A stretch of DNA of 64,000 nucleotides from Mycobacterium seoulense. GTDB taxonomy: Bacteria > Actinomycetota > Actinomycetes > Mycobacteriales > Mycobacteriaceae. The stretch covers positions 1,612,001 to 1,676,000 of the forward strand of contig NZ_AP022582.1 in assembly GCF_010731595.1 (NCBI RefSeq). The letters are read 5' to 3'. The notes below the pieces were generated by a model that searched no databases, was not told where the DNA came from, and saw nothing but the letters and a program-made list of their open reading frames with translations. Below, piece after piece: positions 46,584-53,879 of this stretch. The first letter of the stretch is position 1, and the number at the start of each line of letters is the position of its first letter. The position numbers and the translations under genes were made by a program.

Positions 46584-46946
46584 ATGAGATCTGCAGCAAG
46601 GACCTCGGTCGCGCTCTTCGGCGGCGCGGCCATGCTCGTGCTGGCGGTCGGGTGTGGCGGCGGCAATAAGGGGCCGAGCAGCACCACCACGCCGACGACG
46701 ACGCCCTCGTCGAGCGTCGCACCATCGACGCCCGGTGGCGGCGGCGGAACCCCGGGCGGCCCCACGGGCGGTGGCGGACCCGGCGGCGGTGGCGGACCCG
46801 GCGGCGGTGGCGGCGGCGTCCCCGGCGGCCCGACCGGCGGTGGCGGACCCGGCGGCGGTGGCGGCACCATCCCCGGTGTCGGCGGTGGCGGCGGCGGCCC
46901 GGGTGGCGGCGGCGGTTGCGTCGGCAACGTCTGCGGCGGCTACTGA
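46584..46946 (+). CDS. Gly/Pro-rich lipoprotein, relative of the preceding small protein
   Basis: A 120-residue precursor. The signal segment ALFGGAAMLVLAVGC ends in a lipobox-like VGC at Cys22-23, so lipidation is probable. The mature part is Thr/Ser-rich, then about 60 residues of Gly-Pro repeats (GGGGPGGGGG, with PGGPTGGGG units), closing in CVGNVCGGY. The N-terminus and C-terminal Cys motif resemble the preceding gene, so the two are probably duplicated and diverged. The opposite strand shows only the mirrored low-complexity frame. Confidence 0.72.
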   Translation: MRSAARTSVALFGGAAMLVLAVGCGGGNKGPSSTTTPTTTPSSSVAPSTPGGGGGTPGGPTGGGGPGGGGGPGGGGGGVPGGPTGGGGPGGGGGTIPGVGGGGGGPGGGGGCVGNVCGGY

Positions 46947-46999
46947 CATCCGCGCGCTGAGCCGGCCGTAACACGCGAATCGAAAAAAACTTGCTCCCT

Positions 47000-47035
47000 A
47001 GTCGGCGGGGCTGGGATCACCCGGCCCCGCCGGCT
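47000..47035 (+). terminator. Long hairpin after the Gly/Pro-rich gene
   Basis: CGGCGGGGC pairs with GCCCCGCCG and the stem extends on both sides with wobble pairs to about 16 bp with a 4-base ATCA loop. A tract of seven A lies before it, so in the other direction it would end in T's. Probable terminator. Confidence 0.7.
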
Positions 47036-47133
47036 GAAAACTCCACGCTCACCGAGCGTTCTGGCGTGACGGCCTAGGCCGAACACCGCATTCGAGTTAT
47101 GGTTCTGCCCAACTCGAATGCAAGGGGACTTCG

Positions 47134-48306
47134 ATGGCGAAGCTCAGGTTTGGATACTTCATCGCCCCGTTCCACCGGGCGGGCACGAACCCGACGCTCG
47201 CATTGCAGCGCGACCTCCAGTTCATCGAGCACCTCGACACCCTCGGCTTCGACGAAGTGTGGTTGGGCGAACACCACTCCGCCGGCAGCGAGATCATCAG
47301 CTCGCCGGAGATCTTCATCGCCGCCGCGGCCGAACGCGCCAAGCGGATTCGCTTTGGCACCGGGGTCATTTCGCTCTCCTATCACAACCCGCTCTGGGTC
47401 GCCGACCGCCTGATGCTGCTCGATCACCTGACCCATGGCCGCATCATCGGCGGTGTGGGGCCGGGTTCGCTGCCCAGCGACTCGTCCATGATCGGACTCA
47501 CCCCCACGGACACACGTGAGCTGCTCGAAACGAATCTCGACATCGTCGTCCGGCTCCTGGCGGGGGAGACGGTGAGCGCCAAGACGGCCACGCATCAGTT
47601 GTTCGACGCCAAGCTGCAGCTTGCCCCGTACTCGGACGGCGGGATCCCCCTGTCGGTCGCCGCGGTCGCATCGCCGACTGGTGCGCGGCTGGCGGGCAAG
47701 CATGGCATCGGCCTGCTGTCGATCGGGGCGACGTTGACCGTCGAGGGTTTCAACGCGCTCTCCTATCACTGGGGCATCGTCGAGGAGCGGGCGGCGACCT
47801 TCGGCACACAGGTTGACCGCAAGCACTGGAGCCTGGTCGGCCTGTTCCACCTCGCCGAGACCGAAAAGCAGGCCCGAGAAGAGGTCAAGTTCGGCATCGA
47901 GCCATGGTTCCGCTATTTCCAGAAAGTCGCCGCCTTCCCGCAGATGACGATGCCGGGCGAGCAGCTCGACGAGATGATCGACGTCATCAACGACAACGGG
48001 GCGGGCGTGATCGGCACGCCCGAGCGGGCGCGGGAACAGGTGCAGCGGCTGTGGGATCAGTCCGGCGGGTTCGGCTGCATGCTGCAGATGGGCCACGAGT
48101 GGGCCAACCCGGCCGCCACCAGACGGTCCGCCGAATTGTTTGCCGCCGAAGTGATGCCGCATTTCCAGGGTCAAGCGCGGCCGACGCTGGATGCCGCCGC
48201 GCGGGCCGGGCAGGCAAGGGAGAGCCTCGCGCAATCTCAGCTGGACGCCGTGGCGCACATGACGAAGAAGTACGAAGCGGAGAAACGTCCTACTAACACC
48301 GTTTGA
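47134..48306 (+). CDS. LLM-class flavin-dependent oxidoreductase with a swapped C-terminus
   Basis: A 390-residue luciferase-like monooxygenase. FGYFIAPFHRAGTNPT at the start, GFDEVWLGEHHSAGSEIISS near residue 45, and IGGVGPGSLPSDSSM near residue 108 are typical. It uses reduced FMN or F420 and oxygen or a hydride acceptor. The last native codons are replaced after TKKY (residue 380) by EAEKRPTNTV from the integrated element; the displaced original end, TKKYQDEVDSK then stop, is found 10.3 kb to the right. The protein stays near its native length of about 387, so it is probably still active. Confidence 0.9.
   Translation: MAKLRFGYFIAPFHRAGTNPTLALQRDLQFIEHLDTLGFDEVWLGEHHSAGSEIISSPEIFIAAAAERAKRIRFGTGVISLSYHNPLWVADRLMLLDHLTHGRIIGGVGPGSLPSDSSMIGLTPTDTRELLETNLDIVVRLLAGETVSAKTATHQLFDAKLQLAPYSDGGIPLSVAAVASPTGARLAGKHGIGLLSIGATLTVEGFNALSYHWGIVEERAATFGTQVDRKHWSLVGLFHLAETEKQAREEVKFGIEPWFRYFQKVAAFPQMTMPGEQLDEMIDVINDNGAGVIGTPERAREQVQRLWDQSGGFGCMLQMGHEWANPAATRRSAELFAAEVMPHFQGQARPTLDAAARAGQARESLAQSQLDAVAHMTKKYEAEKRPTNTV
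48262..48272 (+). repeat. Left attachment core (attL), ACGAAGAAGTA
   Basis: Eleven bases identical to those at 58564-58574, in the same direction and in the reading frame of the oxidoreductase (T-K-K-Y). The base three positions before also matches. It marks the left boundary of the integrated element. Confidence 0.8.
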
Positions 48307-48394
48307 CCTGGTGTTTTAAGGAGCGTCCTGCGTAAATATCCTTACGCAACGCAGACCCGCAGCAAACAAACTTAGCCCTCTGACAAGTCAGAGG
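48295..48394. repeat. Cluster of inverted repeats at the left end of the element
   Basis: Three inverted repeats follow the left core: AACACC/GGTGTT around the oxidoreductase stop codon (48295-48315), TGCGTAA-ATATCC-TTACGCA (48329-48348) and CCTCTGAC-AA-GTCAGAGG (48377-48394). They may be recombinase or regulator sites; the last is 14 bp before the first element gene and suits an operator. Confidence 0.55.
48303..48316 (+). repeat. Arm-type repeat near the left end
   Basis: TTGACCTGGTGTTT, 31 bp inside the left core, recurs as TTGACCGGTGTTT at 58507-58519, 45 bp inside the right core, in the same orientation. Short repeats on both arms of an attachment site are typical integrase arm-binding sites. 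Confidence 0.5.
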
Positions 48395-48408
48395 AGTGCA
48401 TCGTAACC

Positions 48409-48906
48409 GTGTCCACCGACAACACCGCGACCTGCTGGCGTGACATCGCCGACCAGCTCACACCCCAACAGGTCGCACGATTCGACCGCCAAGAAACCAT
48501 GGCGATGCGATCACTCGAGAAATGGCGGCAACCCGAATACGGCGGGTGGGCGCCAGAATCCGCCGAGGACATCGCCCGCGGGTTTCTGGCCGAGGCCCGC
48601 TGGGAGGCTGCGCAGAACCTCACCGACACGATGATCAACATCCCCGTCCCGGCCGGCGTGCGCGAGGTCGAGCATTGGGAAGCCGACGACACGGGCACCT
48701 GGACCCGCCAGGTCCACGGCACAGAACGCACCCTCGCAGGGTTTGACGCCGCGATCTACCTCGAAGGCATCCAGCACCGGGACAGCACCGTCACCTGGTC
48801 GCTGTACGCCCACGTCGAGGACTCGGAGGCGATGACTTCCGGGCAGGTGCGCCAACTAGCCGCGCATTTAGTCGAGGCGGCCGACGAGTTGGACCGGCTG
48901 CAATGA
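48409..48906 (+). CDS. Element-borne hypothetical protein
   Basis: A 165-residue soluble acidic protein with a GTG start. Trp-rich segments (WRDIADQLTPQQVARFDRQE, HWEADDTGTWTRQVHGTERT) and a helical C-terminus (RQLAAHLVEAADELDRL) are visible; similar small proteins occur next to integrases in mycobacterial prophages. Its stop overlaps the start of the split integrase gene (ATGA), so it belonged to an integrase operon. Confidence 0.7.
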   Translation: MSTDNTATCWRDIADQLTPQQVARFDRQETMAMRSLEKWRQPEYGGWAPESAEDIARGFLAEARWEAAQNLTDTMINIPVPAGVREVEHWEADDTGTWTRQVHGTERTLAGFDAAIYLEGIQHRDSTVTWSLYAHVEDSEAMTSGQVRQLAAHLVEAADELDRLQ

Positions 48907-49358
48907 GCGACACGGATGGGGTGAGTTCGGCTCAGGGTAAGGATGTCGCTCAGGGCGACGCCCTTCGCAGGTCAGATACTCCGCACTTGGCCGGGGGTAA
49001 CGACGGTGGGGCGCGCCAGACGCACCCCGACTTGCAGGCGTTGAAGAATGCGCAGTCCCGCGCCCGCCGTGTCGGCCTGTTCCTGTCCAAACAAGGCACC
49101 ACATACACACTTCTCCGGGGAACCGGAGAAGTGATCGCCACCGGGAACCTACCATCCGTGCTGGCCCACATCCCCGACCGCCGCCGATACGCCCACCAAA
49201 GCCAACCCCGACCGCAATGGCAACAGATCATCGACGACTACCTGCTCACCCTCGCCGCCGCCGGCAAACCGAACACGACCATCACCTTGCGGCGCATCCA
49301 ACTATCGAAGATGGGCCGCGAAATCGGCGGCACACCAACCGAACTGACCGCCGACGAG
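48903..49358 (+). pseudogene. Tyrosine integrase, N-terminal half (split by inversion)
   Basis: 152 codons. The second part, WQQIIDDYLLTLAAAG then RRIQLSKMGREIG, is the SAM-like core-binding domain of phage integrases. It ends GTPTELTADE where the normal continuation LVAWFGNHDDWAIETRRSY is found on the opposite strand at 51771 downward. After the break the frame runs 14 codons into antisense of the ATPase gene and stops at 49400. The first ~90 residues form an extra domain with TTYTLLRGTGEVIATG, an unusual fusion. No catalytic residues are left in this half. Confidence 0.85.
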
Positions 49359-49681
49359 GATTCGGTTTCGCCGATGACGACGTTTTCGCGGCCGTCGTAG
49401 AGGAACCGGATGCCGTCTGATCGGGCGAGTCCGACTGTTTGTTGGGGTGGTTGGACTTCGCCGCGTAGGTAGGGGCCGAGGTCGACGGGTTCCCAGGTGG
49501 TCGGTTCGTGTTCGGTGTCGGAGGATTCTTGTGATTTGTGGCCGTCCCCTGCGCCGATGTGCTCATCGTCGGGTGGGGGTTCGTCGGGTCCGGGGTCATC
49601 GGCAAGGTCATGTCTCGCAATTTGTACAACTCTGCTTTTAATTACAACTCTGGAATAAAAGGGGACGATTACTACGCGCAT
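49359..49681 (-). pseudogene. RecA/AAA-type ATPase, N-terminal part (split by inversion)
   Basis: 107 codons from an ATG at 49681, reading the acidic linker then WEPVDLGPYLRGEV, DGIRFLYDGRENVVIGETES, where the first half of a Walker A motif stops at the break. The remaining GKTWFALGCVAREL begins at 51774 on the other strand. The N-terminal ~20 codons overlap an AT-rich control region with two ACAACTCTG copies, so the true start may be further inside. Confidence 0.8.
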
Positions 49682-49996
49682 GAGTTTTCCGCGCTTGACC
49701 TCGAACTCGACCGTGCAGAGCGCCGCGAAATCGTGGTGTCGCTGCGTGAGTCGGGGATGAGCCTGCGCGCCATCGCAGCAGCGACAGGAGTCAGCCATCA
49801 GACCGCCATCCGCGACTTAGCAGGTGGTCCGCAATCACCAGAAAATGGACCACCTGATGGAGTGATTGATGTTGACGCGGAGGATGATTCCGGCGACTGG
49901 TACTGCGAAGGCGGCGGCCACGACGCCAACGCAGCAACCCCCTCTGAACAAGTTGGCAGGAATTCCGGTAATTTGCCTGATTTTTTGGGGCGGTAG
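49610..49996 (+). CDS. Helix-turn-helix protein of the element
   Basis: About 128 residues from an ATG at 49610 (a weak AAGG upstream). The core LDRAERREIVVSLRESGMSLRAIAAATGVSHQTAIRDLAGG is a sigma-like or resolvase-like helix-turn-helix that recurs in actinobacterial phages. The C-terminal part is acidic and Cys-poor. The first ~25 codons lie in the AT-rich divergent control region, so translation may start later. Before the inversion it would have diverged from the ATPase gene, as a regulator does. Confidence 0.62.
   Translation: MSRNLYNSAFNYNSGIKGDDYYAHEFSALDLELDRAERREIVVSLRESGMSLRAIAAATGVSHQTAIRDLAGGPQSPENGPPDGVIDVDAEDDSGDWYCEGGGHDANAATPSEQVGRNSGNLPDFLGR
49627..49663. promoter_or_regulatory. 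Divergent control region with ACAACTCTG direct repeats
   Basis: Two ACAACTCTG copies about 20 bp apart in an AT-rich stretch (GCTTTTAATT between them) lie between the start of the ATPase gene fragment and the helix-turn-helix gene. Likely binding sites for the element's regulator. Confidence 0.5.
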
Positions 49997-50003
49997 CGAG
50001 ACG

Positions 50004-50351
50004 ATGCGGGGCATGTCCCGCATCCGACACCTCATGCGGCGACTGGCTCTTAGTGAGGCGGCGCGCGGCCGGCTGGCGCGTGTGGTCGCCGAAGTGTTGG
50101 TTGCGGTCATCGTGGTCTGCGTGGTGATCGTCATCTTGGCCTTGTTGAAACAGGGTCCGTCTAACACGCGGCCCACCTATCCGAGCACTCACTTCAGCAC
50201 TACGACCAGCCGGCCCGTGGTCTATTACAAGAACTGCGCTGAGGCTCACGCTGATGGTCGTTGGAACATTCCCGAGGGGGATCCGGCTTACCGGCCGGGG
50301 TTGGATAAGGACCACAACGGTGTGGCGTGTGAGTCCCGCGAGCCGAACTGA
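50004..50351 (+). CDS. Membrane-anchored excalibur-domain protein
   Basis: A 115-residue protein. After a basic head (SRIRHLMRRL) comes one membrane helix (VVAEVLVAVIVVCVVIVILALL), then a Thr/Ser linker and a C-terminal excalibur calcium-binding domain: YKNCAEAHADGRWNIPEGDP ending DKDHNGVACE. The domain carries the EF-hand-like DxDxNGxxCE loop. The cell-surface side is expected. It starts 7 bp after the helix-turn-helix gene. Excalibur proteins occur as morons in mycobacterial prophages. Confidence 0.8.
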   Translation: MRGMSRIRHLMRRLALSEAARGRLARVVAEVLVAVIVVCVVIVILALLKQGPSNTRPTYPSTHFSTTTSRPVVYYKNCAEAHADGRWNIPEGDPAYRPGLDKDHNGVACESREPN

Positions 50352-50384
50352 GCAACCCCGGCCCCTTGGGGGCGGGTGTGTCGA

Positions 50385-50876
50385 TTATTCGTGCCAGCGG
50401 ACCCTCCGGCCGGTGCGTGCCGCCCAGGCTTCGACGGCGGCGCGGGGGTCGCCGTCGTGCTGCACCCATCGGACCCTGTAGCCGTTGCGGGCGGCCCACT
50501 GCTCCACGTCGTCCATTTCGCCGCGGTAGTGGCGGGCGGCGGCGGCCACTGACTCCGGGGTGATGTGGCCCGCGGCGGCGGTGACGTCCTCGATCGCGCC
50601 GCCGGACCGGGCCCCTGGGGGCTGAACCGCTGACTCTAGCGCCCCGATCAGGCCGCTTTTGCCGGGTGGGGCAACTTGGAATCCTGTGCCGTGTCCTGCT
50701 GGCGGTGTGATGCCGCCGATCGGGGTTGTGCCGGCTCCTGACACTGTCGGCCCGAAGGATGCCTTCGGGAGGGGTACGGGTGCCGGGCGGGCCGGCTGGT
50801 GCTGCTGGCGGGGGCGGGGTGTGCGCGGCGAGGGCCGTTCAGGTTCGGGGGGTTGGGGTTCATCCGGGCCGGTCAT
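50385..50876 (-). CDS. Proline-rich element protein with repeated C-terminal motif
   Basis: A 163-residue protein with a Pro/Gln/Arg-rich N-terminal ~50 residues and a C-terminus with the unit VEQWAARNGYRVRWVQH followed by VEAWAARTGRRVRW, two copies of about 20 residues. The ATG at 50876 is preferred; a TTG at 50897 is possible. It converges with the excalibur gene. Function unknown; the repeats may pair as a small binding domain. Confidence 0.6.
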   Translation of the reverse strand: MTGPDEPQPPEPERPSPRTPRPRQQHQPARPAPVPLPKASFGPTVSGAGTTPIGGITPPAGHGTGFQVAPPGKSGLIGALESAVQPPGARSGGAIEDVTAAAGHITPESVAAAARHYRGEMDDVEQWAARNGYRVRWVQHDGDPRAAVEAWAARTGRRVRWHE

Positions 50877-51044
50877 GGTCTCATTATGACTTGGCAACTG
50901 CGCAAAATTACGCAGTTGACGAACCTGTGCACGGCAACTGCACGTCGCCGTTCGGTCTGCGGCCGGCGAACACGAACAAGATCACACGTGTTGACATCAG
51001 AAGATCGCCGGCAGACTTGAGCGGTTGCCCCAACCAGCGTGAAA

Positions 51045-51062
51045 AGTGGCGAAAATTCGTCA
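51045..51062. terminator. Hairpin with T-tracts after the integrase half
   Basis: GTGGCGAA and TTCGTCAC (one mismatch) form a stem followed by TTTTTTCTTTTTTT on the plus strand and by TTTT on the minus strand. It lies 17 bp after the stop of the integrase half, so it works for that gene and perhaps in both directions. A canonical U-tract terminator is unusual for mycobacterial DNA and typical of phage DNA. Confidence 0.72.
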
Positions 51063-51078
51063 CTTTTTTCTTTTTTTC

Positions 51079-51771
51079 TCAGATCGCGTCGTCGAGGGCG
51101 GCTGTCATCGCCGCCCGCAGCTCCTCATCGTCGACAGCGGTGTAACGCTGCGTGGTGCCGAGGTTTTCGTGCCCCAACAGGATCTGCACGGCCCGCAGGT
51201 TGCGGGTGCCTCGATAGGCGCGGCTAGCGAAACGATGTCTGAGCTGGTGCATGGTCCAGCCGCGGGGCAGGACCTCGCGCACCAGGTAGCCGACCCAGGG
51301 GGCGGTCAGATGGTCGGTGCCCTTGTTGTTGGGGAACAGCCAGCCGCCCGCCGCGCGGATTGTCGGGTCTTGCAGACGATCTCGGATCGCATCAGCCAGC
51401 GAGTCGGACAGCGGGACGACGCGCTGCTTGTTGCCCTTGCCGTGCACCAGCAGCTGCGTCCCGTCGACGCCGTCGATGAGGTCGCGGGCGTGGACTTGGG
51501 CGACCTCAGCCCGCCTTAGGCCGCATTCGGCGGCCAGGCGTAGCACGAGTTTCAGGCGTGGATCGGCGGCCAGCAGCGCTTCCCGCCACACCCGATCCGG
51601 GGTCGGGCGGGGCGCCCCGCGCTGTTCCCGCACGGAGGGCAGCTCGTCAGCCAAATGCACGGGCATCCGTTTCGTGCGGTAGGCCCACCGCAGAAAACCT
51701 CGGATTGTGGCCCGATACGAGCGGCGGGTTTCGATCGCCCAGTCGTCGTGGTTGCCGAACCAGGCCACCAG
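51079..51771 (-). pseudogene. Tyrosine integrase, catalytic half (split by inversion)
   Basis: 231 codons including the stop. All active-site parts remain: CGLRRAEVAQVHARDL (Arg I), the beta-hairpin lysine in HGKGNKQRVVPL, HQLRHRFAS (His-x-x-Arg), LLGHENLGTTQRYTAV (His and nucleophile Tyr). The first codons LVAWFGN continue the ADE end of the other half at 49358. Translation could begin at the GTG at 51768, giving an N-terminally truncated protein without the core-binding domain, so it is probably inactive. Confidence 0.85.
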
Positions 51772-51773
51772 CT

Positions 51774-52686
51774 AGGCAAAACCTGGTTCGCCCTCGGCTG
51801 CGTCGCCCGCGAACTCCGCATGGGCCACCACGTCCTCTACATCCACTACGAGGAAGCCGACGCCGCCTCCACCATCGAACGACTACGACTCCTCGGCGTA
51901 CCGGACACAGACATCGAAACCGGGCTGCGGTTCGTCGCCCCCAACCGGCCACCCCATACCGAATGGCTGTGCGCGCTCCTCCAGCCCACCCCCACGCTCG
52001 TCGTCCACGACGGCATCAACGAAGCGTTTACACTGCTCGGCGCCGAGATCAAAGACGTCGACGGGGCGTCGGAATTCCGGCGCCGCCTCATCCGCCCCTG
52101 CACCAAAGCCGGCGCCACCACACTCGGCTGCGACCACATGCCCATGATGCGCGACCACGCCCGCCGCGACGCCTACGGCAGCGTGCACAAGGGCAACGCG
52201 CTCGACGGTGCCCGCATTCTGCTGGAGAACATCGAACCGTTCGGCCGGAACATGCGCGGGGCGTCCTCGGTGTACGTCACCAAAGACCGGCCCGGCCGGC
52301 TCCGCGCGCACGGCAACCCCACCAAGACACCCGGAAAAACATTCATGGGTGTGCTCGTCGTCGACGACATGACCGGCGGGCCCGACTTCCTGCTCGAGCT
52401 GTACGCCCCGAAAGACGAGCAGGACGACGCCCCCGCGGGGACCGTCACGCTCCCGGAGCTGGGCGACATTGTGCACCAGGTGATCGCGGCGCTACCCAAT
52501 CACACGGTGGACTCGCTGCGGAAGCTATATGCGGCGATGCGGCAGGCAGATCAACCGTTCCGCGAAAACTCGATCAAGATGGCCGTCGATGACCTGGTGA
52601 TTGCCGGCCGTCTGAATGAAGTGCGCGGGAAGCGCGGAGCTACCGGCTATCAGGCCGTTACGACTGCTGCCGGGGAGAATTTCTAA
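51774..52686 (+). pseudogene. RecA/AAA-type ATPase, C-terminal part (split by inversion)
   Basis: 304 codons. It opens in the Walker A motif (GKTWFALGCVAREL), followed by VLYIHYEEADA, the Walker B strand TLVVHDGIN, and a C-terminal winged-helix-like part ALPNHTVDSLRKLYAAMRQ ... LNEVRGKRGATGY. This is the layout of phage RepA-type helicase loaders or DnaB-like ATPases (AAA_25). An open frame upstream of the junction belongs to antisense of the integrase half. Without its N-terminus, ATP binding would be lost. Confidence 0.83.
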
Positions 52687-52781
52687 TGAGAGTTTGCTAC
52701 CGACTTCGGCTCGGACCGCTGCCCGTGGTTTGCGCCTATCGGCGCAAGCCTACCACGGCAGCAGATCCATCCGTTTGCACG

Positions 52782-52820
52782 ACTGCTGCCCGGCAGCAGT
52801 GGGCAGCAGTGGGCAGCAGT
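52782..52820. repeat. GGCAGCAGTG tandem repeats with an inverted copy
   Basis: ACTGCTGCC and GGCAGCAGT face each other across one base, and the unit then recurs twice more at 10-bp spacing. An isolated GACTGCTGCC also occurs at 52664-52673 inside the ATPase end. The repeats lie between the ATPase and the small-protein array. Iterons near a replication ATPase suggest an origin; an operator is the alternative. Confidence 0.5.
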
Positions 52821-52855
52821 CAGACCTGCGGGAAAAAATTGTTAGAAGACACGCC

Positions 52856-53077
52856 ATGACGGTCGGCATCCCTACTCAATGCGTCGGCTGCGGCGCCCCC
52901 CTGCACGCGCACAACCTCACCAAGTTGTGCGCCGAATGCAAGCTGATTGCCCGTAATCGGCGCCTGTCCGGCCAGCCCGCAGACACCGCCAACCCGGTCA
53001 CCCACACCGAGGCGGTCGCCAACGTCACCACGGTGCTCGGCGGCCGCATCATCCACGAAGGAGAACAACTCACATGA
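52856..53077 (+). CDS. Zinc-ribbon-like small protein 1
   Basis: A 73-residue protein with CVGCGAPLHAHNLTKLCAEC, two CxxC pairs 16 residues apart, as in a zinc ribbon. The rest is polar. The stop overlaps the next gene's ATG (ATGA). It leads an array of tiny genes that run in one direction with coupled starts. Confidence 0.7.
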   Translation: MTVGIPTQCVGCGAPLHAHNLTKLCAECKLIARNRRLSGQPADTANPVTHTEAVANVTTVLGGRIIHEGEQLT

Positions 53078-53262
53078 CTGTCCCCGTCGCGGAGGTCATC
53101 GCCGAACGCCGCTACGGCGGCGTCCCCACCGTCCGCGTCCTATGCCCGCTGTGCGGACGCACCCATCTGCATCCGCAGCCCACCGACCCCCCCACACCCG
53201 TCGCCGCGCACTGCGGCGGCGGCCTCTACACCCTCGCAACCGAAAGGAAACCCCAACCATGA
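53074..53262 (+). CDS. Zinc-ribbon-like small protein 2
   Basis: A 62-residue protein. VRVLCPLCGRTHLHPQP plus AAHCGGGLYTL gives CxxC, a His pair and a late Cys, a plausible zinc site. The start overlaps the preceding stop, and its own stop overlaps the following ATG. Confidence 0.68.
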   Translation: MTVPVAEVIAERRYGGVPTVRVLCPLCGRTHLHPQPTDPPTPVAAHCGGGLYTLATERKPQP

Positions 53263-53477
53263 CCGACACCACCCGCGCCGCCATTGAGCCGGTAGCCGTC
53301 GACGCCTTCGGCGACCCGGTCGTCGTCACCACCAACGCAGAACGGCTCATCCAATTACGCACCGGAGCCGCCACATCAGCCACCTACCTCAACCCCGGTG
53401 ACGCGCTGGCGTTGGCCGACGCCCTACGCACGGCCGCGCATGGGGTGCTCGCCGCACGCGAGGCGGCGAACCGATGA
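53259..53477 (+). CDS. Small acidic protein of the array
   Basis: A 72-residue protein without cysteines: a beta-type N-terminal half (VDAFGDPVVVTTNAERLIQL) and a C-terminal helix (LALADALRTAAHGVLAAREA). AAGGAAA precedes the ATG, which overlaps the previous stop. No family recognised. Confidence 0.68.
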   Translation: MTDTTRAAIEPVAVDAFGDPVVVTTNAERLIQLRTGAATSATYLNPGDALALADALRTAAHGVLAAREAANR

Positions 53478-53620
53478 TCGACCTTCCGCCGCATTGCCCC
53501 ACCTGCAACACCCCCACCGACACCCCGCGTGACCGCTGCAGCTGCGGCCGCGCCCACTGCTACGCCTGCGGCGAACTGCTGGAATGCGGCCGATTCACTG
53601 TTGCCCATAGGCCTATCTGA
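53474..53620 (+). CDS. 48-residue cysteine-rich protein
   Basis: The open frame encodes eight cysteines in 48 residues, paired as CPTC, CSC, CYAC and a final C: about two zinc sites (PHCPTCNTPTD, RCSCGRAHCYACGELLEC). The start overlaps the preceding stop (ATGA). It is too short for usual gene calls. An operator-like repeat covers its stop codon. Confidence 0.62.
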   Translation: MIDLPPHCPTCNTPTDTPRDRCSCGRAHCYACGELLECGRFTVAHRPI

Positions 53621-53643
53621 AACGTTTACATTGTTAACGTTTC
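53619..53643. promoter_or_regulatory. Inverted repeat GAAACGTT-N9-AACGTTTC
   Basis: Two exact 8-bp arms with a 9-bp spacer TACATTGTT (which could supply a -35/-10-like TTTACA...). It lies in the only real gap of the array, 27 bp before the next gene, so a second promoter with its operator is likely here. Confidence 0.55.
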
Positions 53644-53669
53644 CCCTCCACTGAAAAGGAAACCACCAC

Positions 53670-53879
53670 ATGACCGAACAGCCTCGCCGTTTGTGCTGCA
53701 CCTGCTTTCGGGCCTACGTGCCACCAGGGATGTACAAATGCGGCGACTGCGATCCTGGCCGCGCCGTCCCCAACCGCGCGGCCAAATGCCCCACCCCGAA
53801 CCCGTTAGACCTGACTGGTGACCTCGCCGGGCTCAACCTGGCCGACCTCGGTCTCACCGATCCGGAGATGCCCCAATGA
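53670..53879 (+). CDS. Small cysteine protein of the array
   Basis: A 69-residue protein with LCCTCFRAYVPPGMYKCGDC, four to five cysteines like a rubredoxin-type knuckle pair, then a polar C-terminus. AAAAGGAAA is the ribosome site. The stop overlaps the next ATG. Confidence 0.68.
   Translation: MTEQPRRLCCTCFRAYVPPGMYKCGDCDPGRAVPNRAAKCPTPNPLDLTGDLAGLNLADLGLTDPEMPQ

Larger units (their letters stand above)
49359..51773. other. Inverted 2.4-kb segment within the element
   Basis: Both ends of this segment cut a gene. Reversing it joins integrase ADE-LVAWFGN and ATPase GETES-GKTWF. The lengths then fit whole reading frames: integrase 382 residues, ATPase 1236 bp or 411 residues. Two bases (CT at 51772-51773, copying AG at 49357-49358) are surplus, so the rejoining duplicated 2 bp. 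No long inverted repeat is seen at the ends. Confidence 0.85.

Noticed and set aside
46433..46927. Proline-rich minus-strand frame
   Set aside because: It is the reverse of the Gly-Pro repeat gene; Gly codons mirror as Pro. The plus-strand frame has a signal peptide and cysteines and is preferred.
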